A stretch of 43,676 bases of DNA from a virus. The notes below the pieces were generated by a model. It did no database searches. It saw nothing but the letters and a program-made list of their open reading frames with translations, and was not told the origin of the DNA. Shown one piece after another: positions 25,267 through 36,400 of the stretch; the stretch's first letter is position 1; each line of letters opens with the position of its first letter. Location: positions 1 through 43,676 of IMG/VR virus record IMGVR_UViG_3300023435_000036; one strand, given 5' to 3'. A program made the translations under genes and the position numbers.

Positions 25267-27411
25267 ATGGTTGGTTCAATAATAGGCGGTGCAGCAAAAG
25301 GAATTGGTTCCTTAGTATCAGCAAATTTTATGAGTAGAGGACAGACTGAGATATTTGACAACCAGAAAAATAGTTGGGGGGACTTCGGTACTGCAGGAAA
25401 CTTCTCAGGTTCCTCTGCAGGATCAGAATCTAATACCTATAAGTCTGGTGAGAGGATGGGCAAATATGCTCAGAGAATGTTGGATATGACTGCTGCATGG
25501 ACAGGTGGTAATTCTGTTGCAGGTAGTCTGATGAATAAAATAAAGCCTACAGGTAATGGTCCTGAATCAGCACCAGGTAAGAGTAGTTGGGATGCTGGAT
25601 ATAGACCTGAAGGTGCTGATGCAGGTATAGGTGTAGGTGATATTGATTTAAGTACACCTTATGATGATGCTGATATTGACAATAGTATTCCAGAACCTTA
25701 TGAGAGTGGTACTTTTGATTTTGATACTGGTACTATGGATGATGGGATGAATGCTAGGAGTGGAGTATACATCCTACCTTCAAGAGGAGGAATGTTTACT
25801 AAGTTTGCTAAAGATGGTGCCTATGTTCCTAATCCAAGAAGAGGAGCAGGAAAGATGATACGACAAGGAGTTATTGATAAACTTATGAAGCTCAATAACA
25901 AGATAGGAGAGTTTGGTAATGAGTCTATATATAACAGGATGATTATAGGTGGTACACAGATGCATAGGCTAGGAGGTCTTCTAGGTAATGCTATCAGTCC
26001 TGCAGCTACAGCAGCAAGCTGGGCAATGATACTTCCAAGGCTAGAAGGTGACAGCTCTCCTAATCAACAAGAATGGAGAAAGCAACGGTCTATAGAGCAG
26101 GATGCTGAATATAAAGGGATACGATGGTCTAAACCACAATTAAGAATGGGTGGATACTTCCCTGAAAAAAACAACGATATTATGATAAAAAATAGAAGAC
26201 GTGCAAACAATGGATTATACGTCACAGGCGTAAGTCCTATCTATGGACCTTCACATGAGGGTGGTGGTATTAATATGTCAGTAGGAGGAAGACCTATAGA
26301 AGCAGAAGGTGGAGAGTACAAAGTAGCCTTAAACAAAGGTGATGCTATCTTTAATGATGATCAGATGTCTATGCTTAACTCAGGTATGCCTATAGAAGAT
26401 ATTATAGCTACTATGCCTACAATGAGTAGTAATGCTGAAGATGGTACTTTCTTTCCTGATGGTAAAAAAAGAAAGAAACAATTCTCTCAGGGTTCTATCG
26501 CAAATTATATGTTATTTGATAAATTAGATGATATACATACAGGACAGCCTTTTGCAAATAAAAAAGAAGGAAGAGAAGTTTTTGGTGCATATGAAGATAA
26601 TATGTTTGACGAAAGACGGATTGGTAAACCGGTTAGTCCTGATATAAAATTAAAGGAAGATAGAAAAAAGGCTGCTATTAAGACAGCAGGAGAATTTACT
26701 TTTGATCCATCTTTTACAGGAACTACAAAAGCTCCTACCAGTTCTGTTATTAAGAAGGGTAGGGATTCAAAACCAACTCTACCAGAGTCTGTTAATCCAG
26801 AAGATGATCTTTATGCAAGGTATAAAAAGAATTCTAAGATAGCTGCAGGAATAGAAGGAGTCAATACAGGTGTCCAGTTCTTTAATGCTTTTATGGCACG
26901 TAAGAGGAATATGAATCAGAATGCTCCTATAGGTGTATCTCCTATCAAACTACCTCGTAATAGACCTTATTTTGAAGATCCTACCACTTATATCAATGAG
27001 ATAGATAAAGGCTTTATATCAAGTGCTAATCAGTTAAGAAGGCTAGGACAACCAGATCTTATCCCAGGACTGTTTGCTAACAGGGCTGATGCTATCAGTA
27101 AGGTACAACAGGGAGTGGGAGGAGCAAACATAAAGTCTTCTATAGAGAACAACAGGATGAACTCAGAGCTTGACCTTAAAGAGAATATGTTTAACCTTGA
27201 TATCTTCAGGGCTAACAGAGATATGCTCGATAAGTTCGAGACTAGGAAGGAACAGGCTATCTATAGTAATGACGCAGCTATGAATGCAGCATCTTCCAGA
27301 GGATCTAGTATCTATGGAGAGCTAACACAGAAACAACTGCAAGCTGATGTTATTAAGGAGGCAGCAAGAAGTAAAAGGATGGCAGGAATTATGTCTTATC
27401 TATTTAGCTAA
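25267..27411 (+). CDS. Large virion/tail-associated protein
   Basis: The 714-residue product starts with a glycine-rich hydrophobic segment (SIIGGAAKGIGSLVSANFM) followed by a disordered S/G/D-rich region. A middle segment contains SPIYGPSHEGGGINMSVGG and EAEGGEYKVALNKGDAIF, a phrase I associate with structural proteins of Bacteroidetes phages. The C-terminus is helical (ELTQKQLQADVIKEAARSKR). It sits directly after the tail hub. I infer a tail muzzle, tail-tip or internal virion protein. No catalytic motif was found. Confidence 0.55.
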   Translation: MVGSIIGGAAKGIGSLVSANFMSRGQTEIFDNQKNSWGDFGTAGNFSGSSAGSESNTYKSGERMGKYAQRMLDMTAAWTGGNSVAGSLMNKIKPTGNGPESAPGKSSWDAGYRPEGADAGIGVGDIDLSTPYDDADIDNSIPEPYESGTFDFDTGTMDDGMNARSGVYILPSRGGMFTKFAKDGAYVPNPRRGAGKMIRQGVIDKLMKLNNKIGEFGNESIYNRMIIGGTQMHRLGGLLGNAISPAATAASWAMILPRLEGDSSPNQQEWRKQRSIEQDAEYKGIRWSKPQLRMGGYFPEKNNDIMIKNRRRANNGLYVTGVSPIYGPSHEGGGINMSVGGRPIEAEGGEYKVALNKGDAIFNDDQMSMLNSGMPIEDIIATMPTMSSNAEDGTFFPDGKKRKKQFSQGSIANYMLFDKLDDIHTGQPFANKKEGREVFGAYEDNMFDERRIGKPVSPDIKLKEDRKKAAIKTAGEFTFDPSFTGTTKAPTSSVIKKGRDSKPTLPESVNPEDDLYARYKKNSKIAAGIEGVNTGVQFFNAFMARKRNMNQNAPIGVSPIKLPRNRPYFEDPTTYINEIDKGFISSANQLRRLGQPDLIPGLFANRADAISKVQQGVGGANIKSSIENNRMNSELDLKENMFNLDIFRANRDMLDKFETRKEQAIYSNDAAMNAASSRGSSIYGELTQKQLQADVIKEAARSKRMAGIMSYLFS

Positions 27412-27596
27412 TGAGAAGGTTAAAGACAGATAGAAAGGGAAAGAAAGTGATCAGGGCAGGTAATCGTAAAAGCATACAGTGTACTCATTGTAAAAATATT
27501 TATTACTTTTATGGTGCCATGTGTAAGTGCAAGTGTCCTAAATGTAAAGGCAAAGGTCACAAGTTACTAGCAGTAGAAGGTAAGCAAGAAATTTAA
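27411..27596 (+). CDS. Small zinc-ribbon-like protein
   Basis: The 61-residue product is basic and carries C24xxC27 and then C38, C40 and C42xxC45 (CKCKCPKC), a plausible zinc-binding ribbon. The start shares one base with the upstream stop (TAATG). Such small proteins may bind nucleic acid or stabilise a larger partner. The role here is unknown. Confidence 0.6.
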   Translation: MRRLKTDRKGKKVIRAGNRKSIQCTHCKNIYYFYGAMCKCKCPKCKGKGHKLLAVEGKQEI

Positions 27597-27607
27597 ACCC
27601 TACAACT

Positions 27608-27922
27608 ATGTATATCAGACTTCCTATAAAGATGAACAACAGTACCTTTGAAGAGATAGAAGAGCTTACCTCTCAGGGTAGGGATCCACATATAGGTGAC
27701 TACAATAGCTTTGTGCATATTGACATCACGAAGATTGTAAAGATAGCAGAGTGGTCTCCTTATAATAATGGAGTCTTTGAAGGATGTATCGTTTATACTA
27801 CTGATGCTACATGTAACTATGTCTTTATGAAGGTTGCTCAGGTAAAGAGGCTTATAGAGGCTACCTTAAATATGAAATCAAGAGAATTTTTATTAGGTGA
27901 AACATTAACAAATACAAACTAA
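27608..27922 (+). CDS. Small protein of unknown function
   Basis: The 104-residue product is mostly beta followed by a helix (VFMKVAQVKRLIEATLNMK). The body (ITKIVKIAEWSPYNNGVFEG) is weakly reminiscent of small FlbD-like folds, but the match is too loose for a name. It lies between the zinc-ribbon and the GroES-like gene, with spacing of 11 bases before and 1 base after, so the three are probably co-transcribed. Confidence 0.55.
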   Translation: MYIRLPIKMNNSTFEEIEELTSQGRDPHIGDYNSFVHIDITKIVKIAEWSPYNNGVFEGCIVYTTDATCNYVFMKVAQVKRLIEATLNMKSREFLLGETLTNTN

Positions 27923-27923
27923 G

Positions 27924-28358
27924 ATGAGAGATTTAAAAGAAACAGTTATTTTCATTGACAAGTTCAGCAGGAAGTCAAGTGAACAAGAGGTACAGATTAC
28001 AATCCAAGAGCTGGTAGACAGATTCAAAGATATAGAGCCTATCCCAGGTACCTATGTTGTTCTTAGGGTTAAGCCAAAGATTACTAAGAGTACGCTGGTA
28101 ATGAGTCCAGGACTAGATGAGAGACCTAGTGATCTAAAAGAGTGGAGACTACATACAGAGGAGAACCCTTCACAGGCTATCGTGGTAGCTAAAGGTATCC
28201 CTCTTCTTATGGGAGATGGTAAAGAAGATCCTATGATATGTGAGCCAGGTGATAAGGTATATCTAAGTATGAAGAGTATCCTAGGAGAGGTTATTATGCA
28301 CAATGCAACTATAGCATATCACATACACCAACGCAATTTAGTCTGTAAGGTTAAATAG
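27924..28358 (+). CDS. GroES-like (Cpn10-fold) co-chaperonin candidate
   Basis: The 144-residue product has an N-terminal extension of about 38 residues. A pattern matching GroES in order follows: IEPIPGTYVVLRVKPKITKS (residues 37-56, like the first strand of Cpn10), a 30-residue loop where the mobile loop would be, AIVVAKG (85-91, like EVLAVG), CEPGDKVYL (106-114, like VKVGDIVIF), and IAYHIHQRNLVCKV (130-143, like the final strand). Phage co-chaperonins such as T4 gp31 replace GroES for capsid folding (known). The gene lies within the virion cluster, which fits. The resemblance is by strand pattern, not identity. Confidence 0.45.
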   Translation: MRDLKETVIFIDKFSRKSSEQEVQITIQELVDRFKDIEPIPGTYVVLRVKPKITKSTLVMSPGLDERPSDLKEWRLHTEENPSQAIVVAKGIPLLMGDGKEDPMICEPGDKVYLSMKSILGEVIMHNATIAYHIHQRNLVCKVK

Positions 28359-28376
28359 GCTCTCAGATCAACGATA

Positions 28377-28392
28377 TACCCTCTATAGGGTA
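28377..28392 (+). promoter_or_regulatory. Short perfect hairpin in the gap before the cargo gene
   Basis: TACCCT and AGGGTA form a six-pair stem around a four-base loop in the 85-base gap 28359-28443. There is no T-run after it, so it is not a normal terminator. It could be an RNA-processing or stability element, or chance. No Bacteroidetes promoter motif was found in this gap. Confidence 0.35.
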
Positions 28393-28443
28393 AGACATCA
28401 GAACATAGATAATTATTGATTCACGCTTCTTAAAACGTACAAG

Positions 28444-30450
28444 ATGGCACTATTTTCTATATCCCCACAATTCCAAGGAAACAAACTTCCCTCTTCTTCT
28501 ATTCTTTCTCCCTTAGCTGCCATAGGATCTACTGGTAGAAGTTCTGGTGGAAGTGGTAGTAAGAGTAAAGAAGATACTATTAAGACAGACAAGATGTTAT
28601 ATCGTCAGAGTCTTGAGACTAAGAATGCTTTATCAGCAGCAGAGAGGAAGTATAAAGATGTTCAAAGAAGAGTGGCCCTAGAAGCTATGGACTCTAATGA
28701 TCCTATTGGAGTTATGACAAAAGGTAATTTATTTCAGGATTTAAAAACTGCTTTATTTGAATATACTTCTACTAAGGATCAGATAGAAGCTCTTATTCCT
28801 ATGCAACAACAGAACAAGGAAATATATGATAAGTCAGTAGAACAGATCAGTGATGGCAAGCTTAATGAAAATGATCCTTATTTTAATAATGGTAGCTTTG
28901 AGTATGTACCTGCTAAAGATAAAGAAGGTAATGATATAGTGAGACCTTTGAAGGTTAGTGAACATCTTGATAGAATGAGAGATATTCCTATGGGTTCTGA
29001 GCTAAGAAGATATAGTGCTCCTGATATGGAAGCATTGTTTACAGCTTATGATGATGCTTTTCAAGGTATTAAGTATGAGGATAAATTTACTCAATCTGGA
29101 TTCTATGATAAAAATGGTAAATTACCTACCGAGGTCTTGAATGCTAACAAAAATGATCAGTATAATGTAGGCAATAAGCATTCTATCACAAAGATCTCTG
29201 GAAACAAGCAAGTTGTTCAAGCTGCTTATAATGATTTCATAAGTACAGTAGAAGCAGATCCTAAGTTAAAACGTGCCTTTGATTACATGACAGCTATGGA
29301 AGAATACAGATCTATCTCTGAAGGGAAAGAGTTTAACTATGCTGCTTTCCAGAAGGATTTTGCAGATACTAGAAAAGCAAAGTATCTACAGAATAGATTT
29401 GTTGAGAGTTATGATCAGCTGATTCTTGGTAAAAAGAAAACAGTTGATAAGGGTAAGTGGGATTTACCTACTCTTATAGATCAGGAATTAGTAACTCCTT
29501 CGAAAGATGCTATAACAATTTCATCTAAGGGATTAGAAGACAATGTCTATACTAAAGAAGATATCCCAGGATATAGAACATGGTCTATGAAGACTAATCA
29601 ATATTATTCATATGTTAACCAAGAGGCTCATAAAGTAGCAGGTACTTCTAATGCTATTAAATTAGATGATTCTTTTGGTGATTTTGGATATCAGACATAT
29701 GGTGATCCTCTTAACTTAAATGACTTTAAAGGCTTAGGTATTCAGGTAGGAGGTTTGATACCTGTTGTTACAGAATATCCTTCTCCTACAGTGTTACCTA
29801 AAGAATCTGAGAAGATAGGTGTTAAGTTAACTACTAATGATGACTATGTGTTTATGGATCCTGCTCTTGGTAGGAGAATTGAAGAGAGGGATATGCTAAT
29901 AGCTCAAAGAGTTCCTGATGTACAAATGGGTTTTGGACATGAGAAGACTTATTATGATATCAAACTAGAAGATAAGATAAGAGCAATTAATCTACAGATA
30001 TCAGATGAACTACGAGTATATAGTAAAAGAGCTAATGTAAGTACTGAAACAGGTCATACAATTACTCAGGAAGATATGGATAAGTTAGAAGATTACTATA
30101 TGAAACATGCTAACAGATATGGGGAGAAAGTAAAAACTCACAGATTTGTATTTAACGTTCCTAAAGAAAGCTGGGAGAAGGTAGATGAGAGAATGAATTT
30201 TATTGATGCTGATGGAAAGATAGGTTATGGGAAATGGAGTGGTGCAACAAAGACAATAACGTTAAAAGATCAAGAATGGAAACCATGGATAATTGATATC
30301 CCTGTAACAGAAGGAGAGATAAGTTCCTTTGGAAACCATTTCCAAGATGTATCTCAGTTAGCACAAGATATAGCCCAGAAGCAAATGAATCAGATTAATG
30401 CTCAAAAAGAACTTGTAGAGTCAACAAGTTCAGAAAATCCAACAGAGTAG
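28444..30450 (+). CDS. Probable virion cargo/internal protein
   Basis: The 668-residue product starts MALFSISPQFQGNKLPSSS with a disordered S/G-rich region. A long charged helical body follows, without membrane spans or catalytic motifs, and the tail is glutamine-rich. Large helical proteins of this kind lie between the tail genes and the virion RNA polymerase in crAss-like phages and are packaged as ejected cargo (family knowledge). The giant gene follows after 26 bases. The role is inferred from position and composition. Confidence 0.5.
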   Translation: MALFSISPQFQGNKLPSSSILSPLAAIGSTGRSSGGSGSKSKEDTIKTDKMLYRQSLETKNALSAAERKYKDVQRRVALEAMDSNDPIGVMTKGNLFQDLKTALFEYTSTKDQIEALIPMQQQNKEIYDKSVEQISDGKLNENDPYFNNGSFEYVPAKDKEGNDIVRPLKVSEHLDRMRDIPMGSELRRYSAPDMEALFTAYDDAFQGIKYEDKFTQSGFYDKNGKLPTEVLNANKNDQYNVGNKHSITKISGNKQVVQAAYNDFISTVEADPKLKRAFDYMTAMEEYRSISEGKEFNYAAFQKDFADTRKAKYLQNRFVESYDQLILGKKKTVDKGKWDLPTLIDQELVTPSKDAITISSKGLEDNVYTKEDIPGYRTWSMKTNQYYSYVNQEAHKVAGTSNAIKLDDSFGDFGYQTYGDPLNLNDFKGLGIQVGGLIPVVTEYPSPTVLPKESEKIGVKLTTNDDYVFMDPALGRRIEERDMLIAQRVPDVQMGFGHEKTYYDIKLEDKIRAINLQISDELRVYSKRANVSTETGHTITQEDMDKLEDYYMKHANRYGEKVKTHRFVFNVPKESWEKVDERMNFIDADGKIGYGKWSGATKTITLKDQEWKPWIIDIPVTEGEISSFGNHFQDVSQLAQDIAQKQMNQINAQKELVESTSSENPTE

Positions 30451-30476
30451 ATTGTTAATTATCCAAATATAACGCA

Positions 30477-33400
30477 ATGAATAACGATACTGAAAATGTT
30501 AATAGTATAGGTGATGGTGGAGAAGAAGAAGCAACACCAAAAGCAACACTTGATTATTTCCCAATGTATGCCTTTCAATGGTCAGCAGATCAAATAAGAC
30601 AATCACTAAAGGAGAATGATGCAGTAGTGACTCTCTGGGATAGAGAAAAGGCAAGAGAAAAGTATACTGTAGATACTCCTATGATAGATCCAAAGAACTT
30701 TGATAAGATCTACGATATGGCTTCTACGGGTTATTTAGATCATCAAGATGGGATTGATCACTTTGTTACTCCATGGATTGCTTATGGTAATGATACCTTC
30801 TTAAAACAAGAGATGGGAATTAAGTCTATTGATAGAAATTCTTTAGAGCAAACTTATATCTCTCCAACTATAGGTGTTAATCAGTTTGGACAGAATCTAC
30901 TTAGTCCTCAAGAAGAAGTATTTGCTAAAGGATATTATATTGACAGATTTGGCAAAAAGATAATAAAAAAGAAACCTACCGTATCTGATAGAGTACATAC
31001 TGTATTAAGAGGGTTAGCTGCTCTTGATAATTTCTTTGTTGGAACTAAAGATGATGTTGTTTATGATCCTAAGATGAGGACCCAGGAACAAAAGGATGGT
31101 TATGTAGCATATATGAATGCTCTTCAAGAGAAAGGTACATATGGTGATATAGATGTTAATGTAGAAGATCCTGATGATTCTGATAAAACTATTCCTCTAT
31201 TTCTTACAGATAAGAATGATTTTATTAAAATATATGCTCCGGGCCCAGATGGTACACCTACTATGTTAGAAGTACCAGTAGAAGATCCTAGAGTCACTCG
31301 AAGTTCTATTGTTAGTGCTATGGGGCCTGCTCCTTTTCAAAGGAATGCTATAAAAGATGGAATATTTCAAGCATATAATATGTTTTCTAGTGGTGCTGCT
31401 ACTTTTGAGACTGCTGATGAAATGGGTAGTAATTATCTAAATGAACTATTTTTTGGTGGTGATTATTATGGATTAAATAAATGGGCTGATAGATCTAAAA
31501 GAGAAACTACTATTCAGAATAAAGCACTGTTTGGAAAATCTCTACGTGCTAATCAGGGAATGTTTAATAGTTGGGAAGGATTCTCTTCAGTAATGGGTAG
31601 TGTAATTGCCCAATTAGTAATACAAAAAGGACTAGCACAGGGATTAAGAAATTTTAATGGGTTTAAATCTTTTGCTTCTACCTGGACATCTTTTGGAGTC
31701 TTTGGATTAATGAGTGGCCATCACTTTGTACAGACTGCTAGAGATATGGGGATAGAGGAAGCTGATATCGCTTGGATGTATCCTATACAGGTAGCTTCTG
31801 AGACATTTACAGAAGGATTTATAGGCAGAAATGTTATTGCTAGAGGATCAGGTTATTTTGTAGATAAGGCAGCAAGGTTAACTGCAGCTAAAAAGGTAAT
31901 GAAAAAATTTGGTATAAAGAATCTTAAAGAAGGTACAAAGACACAAAAAAGATTATGGTTGCACGGCTTTATCAAAGCTATTTCTGAGGGGAAAACTATA
32001 TTTGCTAGAACTATCTTAGCAGGTGGTGAAGAAGGAACAGAAGAATTCTTTCAGCAGATGATAGAGAACTCTATGCAGACATTCCATGATCAGATAAGAT
32101 ATGATGGAGAGAATGGATTATTACCAGGAAAAGGATTATTTGGTCCTGTAGATGCTAATAAGAGTTACTTAGAGAACTTATCTAATAGGATAGGAGATAA
32201 TGTACTAGAGTCTACTGTAGCAGGATTTATGGGTGGTATTACAATGGGACTCACTATGGGTGCCGGCAAGAATCCTATGGCAGATTATACTATGGGTTAT
32301 TATGGTGTAACTGGTGAGATGGATAAGCTAAGAAAGGCTACTCAAGATCTATATAACAAAGAGTCTTTAGGTCCAAATTACATCTCTACTGAAGGAGAAA
32401 TAAAAAATCCTGAGAGTGTTGATGGTTCTATGAATGATGTTGCATATCAGGGTATGATGCAGTCTATGGATATGTTTGAAGGTATCGTTAAAGATTTTGG
32501 TATTGACAACCCAATAGTACTTGAGGCTATAGGTAGGAGTAAGCTCATGCAGAAAGAACTTACTGATCTTATCGTATCCTATAAAGGTCTTGCTGAGCAG
32601 AAGCTAGCATTAGAGAATAAGGAAGAGGCTACCGAGGAAGATGCTGCACAGATAGCTAAGATCGATGAGCAGCTAGGTGTTGTCTCTCAAGCTATACAAG
32701 AGTATACTGTTCCTGAAGGTGCAGACACAAAATACAGTAAGAAATATAATGAAGCTATCAGAGAGAAGTATAGTGCTTTACTCTATGCTAAGAATGTCTC
32801 TGATGAACATTTTAAGAATGAAGGTACAGAGCTTACCGATAAGTTTCGGAAGTCAGAGAAGTACCAGACTAAATACAAAAGGAATATCCTGGATCATTTA
32901 GATACCTATGAGAAAGCTACAGAGTTCTCACAGAAGCTCACAGAATACCAGACTCAGGAAATAGAAAAGCAAGAGAAGATTGTAAAGAGTAACAATGAGA
33001 CTGTAGTTACCCACAAAGACCTATTTACTACCGTAGGTGAAGCTTCTAAGCTAAAGTCAAAGAAAGACCTTATGAAGGGGTTTGAGGGTGTCTGCAAGGC
33101 AATAATAGCTCTCTCTAAAGAAATTACTTTTGGTATCCCTGCACAGGGTAATGAAGAGCAGATCCAGGCAATAAGAGAAAGTGCTAAATATCAGAAGCAG
33201 CTAGAACAACTTGAGAAAGAACTTAACGATGAATATGCTACTGATCCTACCAATGAAGATGTAAAAGATCAGCTTAATACTACCAGGGAAACTATAGATG
33301 CTATTACACAGCTATCAGAGAATGCTTTTGTAGATGAGAATACAGAGAAGATAAGACAGCTAAGCAATGATGACAATGTACCTATGATGTTTCTCGAAGA

Positions 33401-36400
33401 GATGAGGGCTAGGGTGGATAACTTCAGGGAGCAGACAAGTACTGACCTTAACCCGTCTACTGCAGCCTCTTTGATTAAGTCTATCAATGCTGTTAGAGAT
33501 GCTCTGAAGACTGCTGATAAAGGAATGTTCTTCTTCTCTAAAGGATCAGATCATCCTAAGCTAGAACCTTCAAAGAATAAAGAGCTACCTGCATATAAAT
33601 ATTATGTCAGTGAGTCAGAGCTAAGGAATAGCAGAGAGCAAGTAAGTGAGATGTTGATAGATCTCGATACTATGGGTAACAGTGTACAGCTAGCTAAAGA
33701 AGCTAGTAAGTTTTTCCAGATCAAGCTACGTCAAGGACATATCAATGCTCAGAAGCAGGTAGTGACTCTCTTCTATGAGATGGATCCTACCATGATGGAA
33801 GAGCTCGTTCCTGATATTAAGAAACTGTTAGAAGATGTTAAAGACCTTACCCAGGAACAAAAGGATAAAAACACTCCTCCGGGTGTAGAGGAGATGGCAG
33901 ACTTGTTAAACAGTGAGAAGGTGCTACATGACATTTTTGTAAAGATGCAGGGTGCCAGTGACCAGCTAGTGAACTATGACTTTATAAACAGGCTACTTGC
34001 TGCTAAGAAGTTCAGATACAACTCAGCTTACTTCAATGCTCCTGACTATACTAAGGTAGGAGAGACTCTTAACTATTACTATAATCTGTTAAAGGTAAAT
34101 AGTGTCAATGATGTATATAAGACTCATGAAGGATATACCTACCTGGTAAACTTCCTCATGGCTCTTAATGGAGAGAGCATCAATACTCTTCAGGGTGCAA
34201 GGTCTAAAGTCAATGTAACGGCTCAGAATATCTCTACCTTCGAACAGATGATGGGTGTGAATATGGTGGTAAACCAACTGCTAGGACATAATGCTGATGT
34301 GCTCAAGATCGTCAGGGAGGTAGAATTTAACAACAGTGAACATATAAAGAAGGTGTCAGAGAAAGAAGATATCTTTATGGCTAACTCTATCTTTATGAGA
34401 GGAGACTTTGGAGGTGGTAAGAGTCAGCATATGATTCCTGAAGCTATAGCTATCAGAGACCAGCTTAAAAAAGATCCTAAAAGAAAATATTTATTGGTAC
34501 ACCATACCCAGGAGGTACTAAATACGCTAAGCAGTTCTTTAGAAGGTATTGATCAGGTATTTGATAATATCTCTATGGCAGACTTCATAGGTGGTAAGGT
34601 ACAAAACCCTAATCAGTATGAAGGTATGATAGTCGATGAGGCTTCTCTGCTTAGTAAAGACAACCTACAAGTTATCAATAAGAACTATAATGAAGATACT
34701 ACCGATCCTAGCTTTCAGATCATATGGCTCGGTGATGCTTCACAGATGATGCCTCCTGATGCTAAGAACAATATCTCCTATGCACAGAAGACGGGTGCTC
34801 GTACGTTCCCGGTGATGTTTAAGTTCACCACTCGCAATCCTGTTATCGAAAGACTAGCAGAAGCGTTTAGGAACAGACTAGACAATAACTCTATGGGTTA
34901 TCCTGAAGTGTATGTCAACGAATATGAAGCAGTAGGGATAACTAGAAGAGAGGGAGGAAAATATTATAATACTGTAGATAGTGTTATCAGTGATGCACTG
35001 TCCAGGCCAGAGAGTGTAAGCAGTGCTCTTGTCTTCTTAAACTCAGAACAGATAGATGCACTCCTAAAAGATCCTAACACCAAAGAGGAAACTAGGAAGA
35101 TAGTTGAAAAGCTCTTTGACAAGCATGGTAACCTAAAGACAGAATTCCAGGGACAGGTATATGTGTTGATGTCTGATCCTGCAACCAATGTGATGCCTAG
35201 GAAGATTCCAAGCATCCAAGGTCTTCGTAAAGATGAAGTATACATGGCAGTAAACCTCAATAGCTGGGGATATAAATACAATGGTAAAGAGTTAAAAGAA
35301 TTTGTAGCTTCTAACAGTGCTTATACAGCTGTAGGGAGAGCTTCTCGCTTTATGGGTCTGGTAGGCTCAGAAGGGTTAAATCTTACACAGAGGCCTTCAT
35401 GGTGGATAGATGGTCAGCAAGAGGTACTTGATACTTCTGATATCTATAATGATATGAATGAGTATCTAAAGAACATAGGTATAGAGTCAGCTATCAAGCC
35501 ACAGGAGAAACCTAAAGAGGTAAAGACTAAGATAGCTACTCCTATCCTTCACAAGTTCCGTAAGAACGGTATCTATACTATCAACAAAGGAGATGATTCT
35601 GGTGCCTTCTTTAAGATTACCCAGAGTGTAACGAACCAGAAAGACCTGACAGCAGACTCTTTTGCTACAGGACAGAAATATAAAGCTTATAATGAGCTTA
35701 CCAAGACTTTAGCAGAACCTTTTGGTAAAGAGTCACAGGTAGCTCTAGGAATATTGGATCCTATAGTCAAGACTCCTGCACCTACTCCCGGATATACTAC
35801 TAACAAGTATCTTACTGAGTACCCAGGAAAGCCAAGCATCGTTAAAGGTGCTGTAGCTGATGAAGTCTCTACAGGAAACTTCTATATCATAGATTCTATT
35901 ATAGAGAAAACTACTGATGGTGTGGTAGAGTATGAAATATACCTCGGTGGCAAGCAGATAGATCTTAACACTTTTGAGAAAGAGTATACCCTTCGCAGTG
36001 GCCCTAAAGAGACTACTGACCTTGATGACATAGAGAGTGGTAAGACGTTCTTCACAGGACAAGCTAAGGCGTGGCTTAACGGTAACAAGCTTTGGGGTAC
36101 TATCTATAGTGTCTTTAACACTTCGTCAGCTGATGTAAATATGGATCAGCTACGTAAGGATAGAGTGTCTATCTTAAACATGGTCTATAAGAGAAAGGTA
36201 ACTTCTGAGCTAGTATATCTAAAGTCAGCATTGATGGAAGATAGAAATACTGGTACCTGGAAGAACTTTGACAACGTGCTAGCTATTAAGGTTAGTGCTA
36301 TCAACGAAGAGTCTCTTACAAGTAATGAAAGAGAGATCTTACAAAGAAATCAATATATAGCTTCTCTGGGGGAGACTGATGCAGGATACGCTAAGCAGCA

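Noticed and set aside
28377-28392. Hairpin as an intrinsic terminator
   Set aside because: No T-run follows, and the stem is only six pairs.
32677-32901. + strand 74-codon frame inside the giant gene
   Set aside because: It overlaps the giant frame completely and encodes no recognisable domain.
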